In this document: positions 23,388-33,267 of the stretch, piece after piece | How the letters are laid out: each line of letters begins with the position of its first letter | How positions within the stretch are numbered: the stretch's first letter is position 1 | Source: Pseudomonas pergaminensis | GTDB lineage: Bacteria; Pseudomonadota; Gammaproteobacteria; Pseudomonadales; Pseudomonadaceae | Direction of reading: 5' to 3' | Length of the DNA stretch: 64,000 nt | NCBI RefSeq assembly: GCF_024112395.2 | Contig: NZ_CP078013.2 | Span: 1,240,001-1,304,000, forward strand | Made by a program: the position numbers and the translations under genes | Notes under the pieces: model-generated | What the model saw: only the letters and a program-made list of their open reading frames with translations | What the model was told of the DNA's origin: nothing | Database searches by the model: none

Positions 23388-26300
23388 TCAGCTGGGGGGG
23401 AGGGACGGGCCGGGTTGGCTTAAGTCACGGGGGAATTCAAGCTTTAGACGATTGACACGCTCTGCGACTGTCGGAATGGCCGTGTTGAAGGTACCGTTGG
23501 CGTTCACGTATTTCATCCAGGTCGACGGGTGAAGGCCACGATCAACGGCGAATTGCCAGGCGGCCGCTTTGTTCTGGTTTTCCGGTCGAAGGGCCAACTG
23601 ATACCAGTCTAAAAAGTCCTGGTCGAAGATCCGGGTGTAATAATTGTTGAAGGGCTTCGTCAGTTTTGCCTTGCGGGCCTCGCCAGCTTTGTTCAGCTTG
23701 CCCCTGCTGACGAACTGGCTCCAACGGTCAGGGTGAATGCCATGTGTTTTTACAAATGCATCCGCCGCTTCTCTGGTCGGCTGCTCCATGTTTACCCATT
23801 TCATGAACAGCTCGTCTGACAGCTGTGTAGCGCTCTCAGGGTTGAGTCGTACCAAGCCTCGTTGGGTTATTTCGCCGCCTGACCTGACTAGTTTGTTCCA
23901 TTGTCCAAGCTTGAAACCGCGACTTGTGAAAAAATCAGTCGGGTCCAGCGTGTTCTGTGGGGTGGTCGGTGCCGCATTGGCTTTGACGAGTTCGTCCCAT
24001 TCCCTGAGTGCTTGGGTGATGGCGTTGTCGGTTTTTGGCCCGGCGCCGGGCAGGCGTTGCCAGGTGTCCAGCTCCCAGAACTTGGTCGGCAGGCGCCGCA
24101 ACCGAAACGGGGTCACGCCTCCAGAGGGTGTGAGCACCGGCGCGACCAAGCCATTGTTGTCATAGAGGTTGAACGTATTCTGAATGCGGAACACCTGCTC
24201 TTTGCCCTTTTCTCCGACGCTGCGTACCAGGTAGGTACTGGATGTGCCGGGGACGCGATAGATGCCTGTGCCTTCGGCCAGTTCTGCACCGGCCGGGATG
24301 CCGCCCTTCACCACCAGGCGGGCGCTTTCTTGCAGAAAGTCGTTCTGGTATTTCAGCAGATCCGGGCGCAGTGTATTTCTCCCAGGCCGCAGTAGCATGG
24401 ACAGGGGCTTGATACCCAGGCCTGTTGTTCGCGTCACCCCGGCCATCGTAGTGGTGACTCTTGCGAGTTCAAACAGCGTTTGCGCACGTGACCCGCGACG
24501 CACGACGAGCCCCGCCACGGTTTGCCCAAGGCTGCGCAGAGCATGGACCGATGTGCGCCCCACCCGGCCGACAAACCGGGCGGCCGAAGAGGCCAGCTGG
24601 CCGCTCCAGGGGAGACCGCCCAGCACGGTCAGCGCTACCTCAACGCCGAACAGTACCTTGTTGAGGGTCGACTGGGCCTCCAATTCTTCATTGGTCACGC
24701 TTTCAGTGTCGGCTTTGTCCAGCAGGTACAGGTAGTTCTGCCGGTACAGCCCGACCAATACATCGCCTTGATGCGCGGCCAGACGATGATTGAGCAAGCG
24801 TGTACCGGCCGGCAGGCGTGCGCGAAGGTAATCCAGCCAGGCCGGCCCTCGCATCATTTGCACCAGTTCGGTCTCGTTGACGAGTTCCCTGAGTTCCACA
24901 CCGTCGGGTGCATTCGGGGTATACAGCACCCGCATATCATCGGCGTCAGTGGAGAGAATCAGCACGCCGTTCACGGTCTGCCCGCCAGATCCTTGGGGCG
25001 CGTAATTGGTCGGGTTGAACATCAGCGCGTTGGCGATCACGGTCTGCCCGTCGACCCGTGGGCGTGTCGCGGGGGATAGCGAGGCCAGCACCGCCCCCAC
25101 CCAAGCGTCAGCTTTTTTTTGCCCGGGGTCACTGGGCATTTGCCTGCGGTAGATATCAGGATTCAACCGGGCCGCAAGGGCCGCGTAATTCAGAACAGCC
25201 GTCTGGCAGGCGATCCAGGCTTGTTTCAAGGCGTGGGCTTCGGCTGCCGTAGCCTGCGGGGCGAGGTATTTATCGAGCACGTTTTGTGCGTACTGCTGGC
25301 CAACATCCAGGTCCTTGAGCCACTGCTCAAGGCGTTCTTTCTCCAAGGTGATTATGGCCCCCTTGGCATCGCGCACCCATTCTCCCTGGGAGGTGGTCAG
25401 TTGGGCCTTCAACAGATCGTCTTCTTCCCAGTTGAGGCCCCTTTGCCACGGTTTGGTGTTTTTCAACAGCAGGTTGGTCAGGCTCATCCTGCTGCTCTTA
25501 ACCCCTTCATGCACAGACCCAAAACCGCCACCGGATGAAATCCGTATTCGGGTAGTACGGACGACCATTATTTTGTCCGGGTCGATGCCCTGTGCGGGAT
25601 AGTCTTGGCCTGCTTCGACCAGTAAGGCGCGAATCTTTGTCAGTACCTGTTGCTTGGCATACTCGGCCAATGTGGGGATCAGCGCTTGCCACTGTTTGGC
25701 CAGTTCGTCCTGTGTGGCCAGGGTGGTGTCGGCTTGATCTTGCAGAGCCTTCTTGTCCGCCGCGCTCAAGCGCTTTTCCCAGTCCGGCCGCCAGTGTTCT
25801 GTCAGCAGCCGGTTGCGCGCCAGGAACGGTCCGGCCATATCCACCAACTCCGCCAGCTCCACGCGGCCATTTTTTTCGCTGTCCGATTCATCCTCAGTCA
25901 GGCCCAGAATGGTTTCGATGTCGGATTGCTGTTTGTCGAGCAAGGCCTGAATGCTGTCCGCGACAAAATCGTCTGCGATCGGCGCGAACGTGCTACTCAG
26001 GTCATCGCCCCACAACCCGGTTTTTCCATGCTGAACCAACAGCGGTAAGCCGCTGGTAAACAATCTGCCGGCGTCTTCGCCGGCATTGATGCGGGCCTTG
26101 AGCATGTCATGCAAAGCTTGCAGAGACGCCCACTCTTCAAAGCCCATGTCCGGGGTATATAACACTACCGGGCCAATGCCAGCAGTCTGGGTATTTAGGT
26201 TTTTGTGCCCATGGGGCCAATGAGGGGCGACCGGGCTGGAGCCGTCATTGAAGGTCAGGATGAAGCTGCCGGCCATACGCGCCACCTCGGTGCAGGCGGT

Positions 26301-28241
26301 GGCCACGGTCAATTGATAGGCGCCGGGGCGGTTGCCATGGCTGAAGCTCGCTTCGCGCCGGGCCTGAGTCGGGTAGCGCAGTGCACGGTCAATCAGCAAT
26401 TTGGCCTGCGGGCTCAGGGTATTGTCGGCTACGCGCAGGCGTGCCTGTACATCCAGGGTTTGGCGTTGGACATCAATCAGCCGGACTTGTGGGCAGACCA
26501 GCTCGGGTGCTATTGGCGTACGCCAGTAGGCGGTGACCCGTTCGGCCAGTTGTATTTTCAGCGTGTGAGCCAGGTCCGACAGTGTGCCGGTCTGGTTCAG
26601 TTGGTCGGTTTCGCTGAACGCGGTCGCGCTGCGAAAGACACTTTCGGCGAAGGTCTCGACCGGTTTGGCGTCATCTTTTTGAGTGGTGTGATCCTCATCC
26701 GTTTCCACTGCGGTGTTGCCCCACAGCAATAAGGTACACACCGCCTCGAGTAATGGGCGGGAGGATTCAAAATGGCGCGCGCCCATGCTGTCGATGCGGT
26801 AGCGGTTGACATACAGGCTGTCCAGCCCTGTGCCGTCAGGCAATTGTGCAAAGGTCTCGCTGAGCAGCGACGTCAGCACAGCGTCCAGCGAGGGGTGTTT
26901 GTGCTTTTCCAGAACCTGGTCTAGCTGTTGGTTAAGCGAGTTCCACTGCTGTATCAGATGCGTTTGCTGCGCAGTGGTTGGCTGGGTGAGCGGGTCGGGA
27001 GATGCCTGCGTCAAGTCAAGGGGCACAGGCATGCGGGCGATCAAGCCCGGGTTGCCCTTGAGCGGCAGTGCCAGCGTGGCACGTACGCCGGCTGCGAGGG
27101 TTTCGAACGTGGTGTGGGACGTCTCGAAGGCCTGGTCGATATCGGCCTCTTGCTGGATGAGCTGGGCGTGCAGGCACGTATTGAATACCTGCCCGGTGAT
27201 CGGCGCATAGCTCAATTTCTGCTCGTTGCGTAACACGCCTCGGGCATGGGCGTGTTCCTTGGCGGCAATGTTGGCGAACAGCAGGTCTCTTTCGGCGCTT
27301 CTCACCAGGCGTAGACGCAAGGCATTTTCCATGGACGAGAAACTCTCGAAAAATTCGCCCCCCCATTGTGGGGTATAGAGGACGGTCGGTCGGGGCCCAT
27401 GCAGGCGCTCGGTGAGTACGAAGCAGCCGTTGAGCGTCGTGGTCCAGTCAGGCTGGCCCGTAGCGTTCAGCGCAATACTGAGTGTGAGCGGCGGTGTGGC
27501 GTTGTTCGTGGTTTCGTGGAGTACGCGGTTCTCGATCAATTGCCGGCCTTCGATCAGCACCTGCAGGTGTGACTTGGCCGTGGCCACAGCCGCTTGAGTC
27601 TGGGTATCTTCGGGCGCTTTCTTCAGGTTCTGCTCGGCCTTTTCGACCTGTTGCCGTGCATCATTCACCTTCAGGTCCGCCTCCAGCGTAAATACCTCTC
27701 GCTGCTTTTGACTCACGGCTGCCAGGACGCTCAGGGCACCGGTGCTTGCGTGGGGCGACGACCAGAACGCCCTGAGCGCGTTCACGTAGAGCGTCTGGCT
27801 GTTGAGTTGCAGGTCACTGATTAACGCATTGACTGCCGAGATTTCCAAATCCGCCAGTTCAGTGTCACGTCCGGTGCCGTGGGCCGTTGGATAGAACCCG
27901 ACGGCTTGGCTGACGCTGCCGGTTTGCGGCTCTTTGGCCAGCTCGGTCGGCAGGTTTTGGGTGGCAATCGTTTCTTGCAGCACCTGTGTCAGGTTACGTG
28001 TTCGGGTGATGCGAGGTGCGCTGTCTTGCTCTGTCTGCGAGGGAATGTCGTACTCGTTGAGATAAACCGTATCAGGATTCGGCGGGTTGGCGGGTACCCG
28101 TTTCGCTAATCCCTTGCGCAGTTCGTTGGCCATGATGGTCGCCAAGTCCGGCTGGGCGTCCAGCAGGTGCTCGATGGCGGTGATACGGGGCGGCAAGCGG
28201 CGTAGCAGGTCCTCGGTAGAGGTCTGGGTTTGTGTAGGCAT
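23388..28241 (-). CDS. giant toxin-like protein 3 (DUF6543-type) with three C-terminal HTH-like repeats
   Basis: A 1617-residue protein. Three copies of the family's YTP module are visible: TVLYTPQWGGEFFESF (near 290), VVLYTPDMGFEEWASL (near 695) and RVLYTPNAPDGVELREL (near 1105). A hydrophobic block (LFGVEVALTVLGGLPWSG) lies near 1195-1225. The last ~190 residues hold three related helical repeats: DFFTSRGFKLGQWNKLVRSG, AFVKTHGIHPDRWSQFVSRG and QFAVDRGLHPSTWMKYVNAN. The pattern is F----G---W---V---G. No known enzyme motif was recognised. No signal peptide is seen. It lies 148 bases downstream of the PBP gene on the same strand. GC looks slightly lower than in neighbours by eye. Confidence 0.7.
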   Translation of the reverse strand: MPTQTQTSTEDLLRRLPPRITAIEHLLDAQPDLATIMANELRKGLAKRVPANPPNPDTVYLNEYDIPSQTEQDSAPRITRTRNLTQVLQETIATQNLPTELAKEPQTGSVSQAVGFYPTAHGTGRDTELADLEISAVNALISDLQLNSQTLYVNALRAFWSSPHASTGALSVLAAVSQKQREVFTLEADLKVNDARQQVEKAEQNLKKAPEDTQTQAAVATAKSHLQVLIEGRQLIENRVLHETTNNATPPLTLSIALNATGQPDWTTTLNGCFVLTERLHGPRPTVLYTPQWGGEFFESFSSMENALRLRLVRSAERDLLFANIAAKEHAHARGVLRNEQKLSYAPITGQVFNTCLHAQLIQQEADIDQAFETSHTTFETLAAGVRATLALPLKGNPGLIARMPVPLDLTQASPDPLTQPTTAQQTHLIQQWNSLNQQLDQVLEKHKHPSLDAVLTSLLSETFAQLPDGTGLDSLYVNRYRIDSMGARHFESSRPLLEAVCTLLLWGNTAVETDEDHTTQKDDAKPVETFAESVFRSATAFSETDQLNQTGTLSDLAHTLKIQLAERVTAYWRTPIAPELVCPQVRLIDVQRQTLDVQARLRVADNTLSPQAKLLIDRALRYPTQARREASFSHGNRPGAYQLTVATACTEVARMAGSFILTFNDGSSPVAPHWPHGHKNLNTQTAGIGPVVLYTPDMGFEEWASLQALHDMLKARINAGEDAGRLFTSGLPLLVQHGKTGLWGDDLSSTFAPIADDFVADSIQALLDKQQSDIETILGLTEDESDSEKNGRVELAELVDMAGPFLARNRLLTEHWRPDWEKRLSAADKKALQDQADTTLATQDELAKQWQALIPTLAEYAKQQVLTKIRALLVEAGQDYPAQGIDPDKIMVVRTTRIRISSGGGFGSVHEGVKSSRMSLTNLLLKNTKPWQRGLNWEEDDLLKAQLTTSQGEWVRDAKGAIITLEKERLEQWLKDLDVGQQYAQNVLDKYLAPQATAAEAHALKQAWIACQTAVLNYAALAARLNPDIYRRQMPSDPGQKKADAWVGAVLASLSPATRPRVDGQTVIANALMFNPTNYAPQGSGGQTVNGVLILSTDADDMRVLYTPNAPDGVELRELVNETELVQMMRGPAWLDYLRARLPAGTRLLNHRLAAHQGDVLVGLYRQNYLYLLDKADTESVTNEELEAQSTLNKVLFGVEVALTVLGGLPWSGQLASSAARFVGRVGRTSVHALRSLGQTVAGLVVRRGSRAQTLFELARVTTTMAGVTRTTGLGIKPLSMLLRPGRNTLRPDLLKYQNDFLQESARLVVKGGIPAGAELAEGTGIYRVPGTSSTYLVRSVGEKGKEQVFRIQNTFNLYDNNGLVAPVLTPSGGVTPFRLRRLPTKFWELDTWQRLPGAGPKTDNAITQALREWDELVKANAAPTTPQNTLDPTDFFTSRGFKLGQWNKLVRSGGEITQRGLVRLNPESATQLSDELFMKWVNMEQPTREAADAFVKTHGIHPDRWSQFVSRGKLNKAGEARKAKLTKPFNNYYTRIFDQDFLDWYQLALRPENQNKAAAWQFAVDRGLHPSTWMKYVNANGTFNTAIPTVAERVNRLKLEFPRDLSQPGPSLPPS

Positions 28242-28390
28242 AGCCTGGGTGTCCTGTAGCGATAAGGTAAACCATACAGAGCAGGGCTCTGCACGCGGAT
28301 GCCCACACTATTGGCCGCCGAGGGAGTGACGGGCCTACATAACCACTACATGACCGGTTTGCCCAGGCCTGTAGCGCGATGGCCCTTGCA

Positions 28391-31300
28391 TCAGTGAGTC
28401 GCGGCCAGGCACATGGCTGGGCTCCCCGGTTGCAGTAACGGGTTGAGCAGCGGCGCCATGCCTTTGAGCACCTGCACCGGCAGCGCTGACGTGAACGTGA
28501 ACTGTTGAGCGGAGGCGCCCGGCACAAAGGCCGTCAGGGTGCCGAAATGATGTTCGCCGATGTAGAACACAAAAGTGGCAGTGCGGTTGATCGACTTGGA
28601 ACTGAGGATCCGCCCACCGGCGCCGATGGCTTCGATGCGGTTGTCGCCCGTGCCGGTCTTGCCGCCCATGGCCAGTGGCGTGCCGTCGGCCAGCTTGAAA
28701 CTGCCGGCGACGCGTTTGGCGGTGCCGGCATCCACTACCTGGGACAAGGTGCCGCGCAGGGCTCTGGCGACCTCGACCGGGATCACCTGCTTGCCCGGCG
28801 CCGGGTCGTTGACGAGGCGTGTTTCGTACGGCGTGCCGGCGGCAAACAACAGGCTGTCGATACGCAGCACCTTGGGGCGCACGCCGTCGTTGAGAATGAT
28901 GCCCATCAGTTCAGCCAAGGCCGCCGGGCGATCGCCAGAGCTGCCGATCGCCGTCGCCAGGGATGGCACCAGGTGATCGAAGGGGTAGCCCACGGCCTGC
29001 CAGCGCTGATGGATGTCGAGGAAGGCCTCGATCTCCAGCATGGTGCGGATGCGGCTGTCCCGCGCACTCTGGTGGCGGCTCTTGAACAGCCAGCTGTACA
29101 CCTCCTGACGCTCGAACTGGCTGGCCTTGACCACCTCGCTGAACGTCGCCTCGGGATGGTTGAGCAAGTAGCCGAGCAACCACAGGTCCAGCGGATGCAC
29201 CTTGGCGATGTAGCCTTGGTCGGGCAGGTCGTAGGTGCCGGGGCCGTAGTCCCTGTAGAGTTTTTGCAGGCGTTCGTCGGTGAGTTTTTCGTGGGTTTTG
29301 ACGCCGGCCAGGTGGGAGCGCACGAACAGGTTGAAGCTCGCCTGGCTGGCGTCGGGCAACAGGTAGCGGTGCACGGCGGCCAGGCGGATCGGCGTGGGAC
29401 GCAAGCTGTCGAGGAAGGTATCGAGGCGTGCCTGGGTGTCTTTCTTCTGGTACTTCTTCCAGAACTTGCGCAGGAAGGTGGTGCCTTCGCGGTCGGCGAA
29501 ACCGGCGAGGTATTCCTGGCGGCGCGGGTCGTTGTCGTCCTTGAGCAACTCGGCGCTGTTGTTCTCGCCCGAGTAGGTGACGTAGCGCACCACGTCGCGC
29601 ATCAGGCGAATGAACGGCAGGTTGATCGACTCACGCAGCGCGTCACGCAAGGTGGGACTGCGGCCGTTGTCCTGGCTGCGAAAGTTATGGAAGGTGTGCA
29701 GCCCGCCACCGGTAAAAAAGCGTTCGCCGGGGCTGGCCGAGTAGGTGCGATCAAGGGCCGCGTCGAGCATCTTGGCCAGGGATTTGTCCGGTGTTTGGAT
29801 CAGGTAATCCAGGGCCCAGCGGCTTAGGCGGTCCTGATCCTCCACCGTGACTTTTTTCAACGCGGCAGGCGTTTGCGCGGCGTATTTGTCGTGCAATTCG
29901 CTGATGATTTGCAGGTAGGTGGTGAGCACGCGCAACTTGGCGGTAGAGCCCAGTTCCAGCTTGCTGCCTTCGTTGATGTCGAAGGGCTGGTCGGTGTTGT
30001 CGGTTTGCACGCGCACCCGTGAGCCATCGGGTGTGAGCTCGAACAGCGTGAAGCTGTAGCGCACTTGTGCGGTGCTGGCGGGGGTGAGCAGGCGCTCGCC
30101 GAGCAGGCCGATCTGGCGCGCGTACTCGGGGTCGGCGAGGTGCTTTAGATAGTCGCTGACCTGGCCCTGCAACTGGGCTTGCAGGGTTGTGGTCGCGGAA
30201 AGGTCCAGGCGGTCGAGGTCGTACAGCGGCCGGTCGAGCAGGGCGGCGAGGCGGCTGCGGGCGACGCTGATGCCTTTATTGGTTTCAATCGGCTGGATCG
30301 TCGGTTGCTGCGCCCAGTCACGGTAAGTGACCTTGCTCGCCAATGCCTGCTTGAGCAAAGCCGGCTCGATCACACCATTCTGGGCCAGCAGGCGCAGGTG
30401 GCTGTCGGTCAGTTGCGCCAGTTCGTCGCGACCCTTGGCTAGGTAATGGGATGGCCGGCGCTGGGCGATGATCAACGACAGCACCTCACGCAGCGCCAAG
30501 CCTTGTTGAGCATTGACCGGGCCGGTCAGCGCCGCGTTGACCTGGTTGAAATCGGCGCCGTACCACACCCGCAATCCCTCGGCCATGCCGTGCACTTCAC
30601 CGTGCCCGGGCACTGCCGACAGGGGCACGCTGTTGAGGTAGTCGCGCAGAATATTTTTGCGTGCAGGCAAGGTGTCGGGGCCATCCTGGTACGCGCGCAC
30701 GGCGGCAGAAAACATTTGGCGCAGCTTTTCACTGCCGGACACGGTCAGGCCATCCGGCGAATGGCGGTATTTCTCCAACTGGGTCGCCAGGGTACTGCCG
30801 CCTGCACTTTGGCCGGGCAAGTGCAGCAACTTCGCGACCTGCGACCATGCGGCCTTGGCAAAGCGCGGCCAGTCCACCGCCGGGTTGGCCTGGGGTTGGG
30901 CGGGGTCGAGCAAGTCACGGTTTTCGATGAACAGCAGGCTGCTGACCACCAGCGGCGGAATCGCCGCGAAGCTTGAGTACAGTTGTTGCGGGTAGTCGTA
31001 TTGATACAGCGGCACGGCGCGGCAGTCTGTGATCGAAAGGCCTGCCTGGATTTTTTCCGTGTAGGGCACGAACAGGCCTTTGTTGGCGTAACTCATCAGC
31101 TCAGGCGAGAACCGCACCTGGGCATCAATCACGTAACCGCGTTTGAGCAGGCGTGGCAGGAAGGTGCCGAGGTCGCTGTAGCCCAGGCGGCGATCGAAGG
31201 GGCCCGCGCCGGGGTAGACGATGGCGTCACTGGCGCCAGGTTTAATCTCGAAGGTGAGGTCGTCGGCAAGACGGCTGAGTTCCCGGGCTTGCAGGGCGGA

Positions 31301-31477
31301 GGTGCGCATCTCTTTGTTGGCGGCAAAACCGAGGGCAATCAGGGCCATCAGCATGATCAGCCAGAACACTCGCCACCCGTAGCGAGGCCGGGGTTTGTTT
31401 TCAGGTAAAGGCGCTGGGTCCGAACTGCCTTGTAGTTTCGCAGCCTCTGTCGATTCGGTATGCCACAGTGCGCCCAT
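28391..31477 (-). CDS. class A penicillin-binding protein (GT51 transglycosylase plus transpeptidase)
   Basis: Bifunctional inner-membrane enzyme that polymerises and crosslinks peptidoglycan. The 1028 residues have one N-terminal membrane anchor (VFWLIMLMALIALGFAA, about 34-50). The glycosyltransferase has the catalytic Glu in FIENRDLL (E185) and GGSTLATQLEKY, a variant of the usual GGSTITQQ. The transpeptidase has STAK (Ser511), SIN in RESINLPF and KTGT (Lys940). The long insert between Ser511 and KTG makes it larger than PBP1a/1b, so it is a distinct subfamily. AAGGGA lies upstream of the ATG at 31477. A decayed partial copy lies at 23056-23155. Confidence 0.88.
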   Translation of the reverse strand: MGALWHTESTEAAKLQGSSDPAPLPENKPRPRYGWRVFWLIMLMALIALGFAANKEMRTSALQARELSRLADDLTFEIKPGASDAIVYPGAGPFDRRLGYSDLGTFLPRLLKRGYVIDAQVRFSPELMSYANKGLFVPYTEKIQAGLSITDCRAVPLYQYDYPQQLYSSFAAIPPLVVSSLLFIENRDLLDPAQPQANPAVDWPRFAKAAWSQVAKLLHLPGQSAGGSTLATQLEKYRHSPDGLTVSGSEKLRQMFSAAVRAYQDGPDTLPARKNILRDYLNSVPLSAVPGHGEVHGMAEGLRVWYGADFNQVNAALTGPVNAQQGLALREVLSLIIAQRRPSHYLAKGRDELAQLTDSHLRLLAQNGVIEPALLKQALASKVTYRDWAQQPTIQPIETNKGISVARSRLAALLDRPLYDLDRLDLSATTTLQAQLQGQVSDYLKHLADPEYARQIGLLGERLLTPASTAQVRYSFTLFELTPDGSRVRVQTDNTDQPFDINEGSKLELGSTAKLRVLTTYLQIISELHDKYAAQTPAALKKVTVEDQDRLSRWALDYLIQTPDKSLAKMLDAALDRTYSASPGERFFTGGGLHTFHNFRSQDNGRSPTLRDALRESINLPFIRLMRDVVRYVTYSGENNSAELLKDDNDPRRQEYLAGFADREGTTFLRKFWKKYQKKDTQARLDTFLDSLRPTPIRLAAVHRYLLPDASQASFNLFVRSHLAGVKTHEKLTDERLQKLYRDYGPGTYDLPDQGYIAKVHPLDLWLLGYLLNHPEATFSEVVKASQFERQEVYSWLFKSRHQSARDSRIRTMLEIEAFLDIHQRWQAVGYPFDHLVPSLATAIGSSGDRPAALAELMGIILNDGVRPKVLRIDSLLFAAGTPYETRLVNDPAPGKQVIPVEVARALRGTLSQVVDAGTAKRVAGSFKLADGTPLAMGGKTGTGDNRIEAIGAGGRILSSKSINRTATFVFYIGEHHFGTLTAFVPGASAQQFTFTSALPVQVLKGMAPLLNPLLQPGSPAMCLAATH

Positions 31478-31845
31478 AGTCGATTGATCCCTTCACGCAG
31501 ATTGATCGGACGTGTTCAAAGCGTAGTCGCTGGGCGCTCGCTGCGAGAAAAATGTGATCGGCCCGTCAACTATATGAAGTGCACGGGCTGCGGCGTTTTG
31601 CCGCCCGGAGCAGGTAAGATACTCCTGTAAAATGGCGTTTGAGCGGGTTCTTCCCCTAAATTGCCCCTTTTTTATAGTGAAAGGCTCTGGCCTGAGCTTT
31701 TTATACTGCATGCCCCCGCTGATCTTGCCCGGCAAGAAGGGCCCGTCCACACGGCGGCCCCGGTCTCGGCAAGGGGGCAGGCTTACCGGCTTGCCCCCCG
31801 CAGACTCAGGTGGGCAATCCAATAACAAAATGAGGTTGTACCCCT
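31478..31845. promoter_or_regulatory. divergent promoter region between PBP and amino acid permease
   Basis: A 368-base gap serving two divergent genes. TATACT at 31702-31707 could be a -10 box for the permease but I see no good -35. A stem of about ten bases (GGGGGCAGGC and GCTTGCCCCC, one mismatch) lies near 31769-31797 in the permease leader and could affect its translation or transcription. No gene is supported. Confidence 0.4.
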
Positions 31846-33264
31846 ATGCCAGTCGGCAACCCACTGCCCCATGGCGAGACCGCTCAAGGCGGCCCGCTCA
31901 AACGCGAACTCGGTGAACGGCATATCCGCCTGATGGCCCTCGGTGCCTGTATCGGTGTGGGCCTGTTCCTCGGCTCGGCCAAGGCCATCGAGATGGCCGG
32001 CCCCGCGATCATGCTGTCGTACATCATCGGCGGCCTGGCGATCCTGGTGATCATGCGTGCCCTGGGCGAGATGGCGGTGCACAACCCCGTCGCCGGTTCC
32101 TTCAGCCGTTATGCCCAAGACTACCTCGGCCCGTTGGCGGGCTTTCTCACCGGTTGGAACTACTGGTTCCTGTGGCTGGTGACCTGCGTCGCCGAAATCA
32201 CCGCCGTGGCGGTGTACATGGGCGTGTGGTTCCCCGACACCCCGCGCTGGATCTGGGCCCTGGCGGCGTTGATCAGCATGGGCACCATCAACTTGATTGC
32301 GGTCAAGGCGTTTGGTGAGTTCGAGTTCTGGTTTGCGCTGATCAAGATCGTCACCATCATTGCGATGGTCATCGGCGGCGTCGGCATCATCGCGTTCGGC
32401 TTCGGCAATGACGGCGTGGCGTTGGGGATTTCCAACCTGTGGGCCCATGGCGGCTTCATGCCCAACGGCGTGCAGGGCGTGTTGATGTCCTTGCAAATGG
32501 TGATGTTCGCCTACTTGGGCGTGGAAATGATCGGCCTCACCGCCGGTGAAGCGAAGAACCCGCAGAAGACCATCCCCAGCGCGATCGGCTCGGTGTTCTG
32601 GCGCATCCTGCTGTTCTATGTGGGCGCGTTGTTCGTGATCCTGTCGATCTACCCATGGAACGAAATCGGCACCCAGGGCAGCCCGTTCGTGATGACCTTC
32701 GAACGCCTCGGCATCAAGACCGCCGCCGGCATCATCAACTTCGTTGTGATCACCGCCGCGCTGTCCTCCTGTAATGGCGGCATCTTCAGCACCGGGCGCA
32801 TGCTCTACAGCCTGGCGCAGAACGGCCAGGCGCCGGCGACCTTCGGCACCACGTCCAGCAATGGCGTGCCACGCAAGGCCTTGCTGCTGTCGATCTTCGC
32901 GTTGCTGTTGGGCGTGTTGCTCAACTACCTGGTGCCAGAAAAAGTCTTCGTGTGGGTGACCTCCATCGCCACCTTTGGTGCGATCTGGACCTGGCTGATG
33001 ATTCTGCTGGCCCAGCTCAAGTTTCGCAAAAGCCTGAGCCCCGCCGAGCAGGCCGGGCTCAAGTACCGCATGTGGCTGTACCCGGTCAGCTCGTACCTGG
33101 CCCTGGCGTTCCTGCTGCTGGTGGTGGGCCTGATGGCCTACTTCCCGGACACCCGCATAGCCCTGTATGTCGGCCCGGTCTTCCTGGTGCTGCTGACTGT
33201 GCTGTTCTACGTGTTCAAGTTACAGCCGTTGAACGCAGGCCAAGGCGCCCCGCGTTCGGCCTGA
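31846..33264 (+). CDS. amino acid permease, APC superfamily (ProY/AroP-like)
   Basis: Inner-membrane amino acid:proton symporter of 472 residues with about 12 hydrophobic helices. Family signatures are RHIRLMALGACIGVGLFLGS in TM1, GEMAVHNPVAGSFSRYAQDY in the TM2-3 region, FAYLGVEMIGLTAGEAKNP in TM6, and SSCNGGIFSTGRMLYSLAQN in TM8. It resembles the proline/aromatic/GABA subfamily (ProY, AroP, GabP); substrate cannot be fixed from sequence. GAGG lies 10 bases upstream of the ATG. It ends 3 bases from the 3' end of convergent giant gene 4 with no visible terminator between. Confidence 0.9.
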   Translation: MPVGNPLPHGETAQGGPLKRELGERHIRLMALGACIGVGLFLGSAKAIEMAGPAIMLSYIIGGLAILVIMRALGEMAVHNPVAGSFSRYAQDYLGPLAGFLTGWNYWFLWLVTCVAEITAVAVYMGVWFPDTPRWIWALAALISMGTINLIAVKAFGEFEFWFALIKIVTIIAMVIGGVGIIAFGFGNDGVALGISNLWAHGGFMPNGVQGVLMSLQMVMFAYLGVEMIGLTAGEAKNPQKTIPSAIGSVFWRILLFYVGALFVILSIYPWNEIGTQGSPFVMTFERLGIKTAAGIINFVVITAALSSCNGGIFSTGRMLYSLAQNGQAPATFGTTSSNGVPRKALLLSIFALLLGVLLNYLVPEKVFVWVTSIATFGAIWTWLMILLAQLKFRKSLSPAEQAGLKYRMWLYPVSSYLALAFLLLVVGLMAYFPDTRIALYVGPVFLVLLTVLFYVFKLQPLNAGQGAPRSA

Positions 33265-33267
33265 CGC

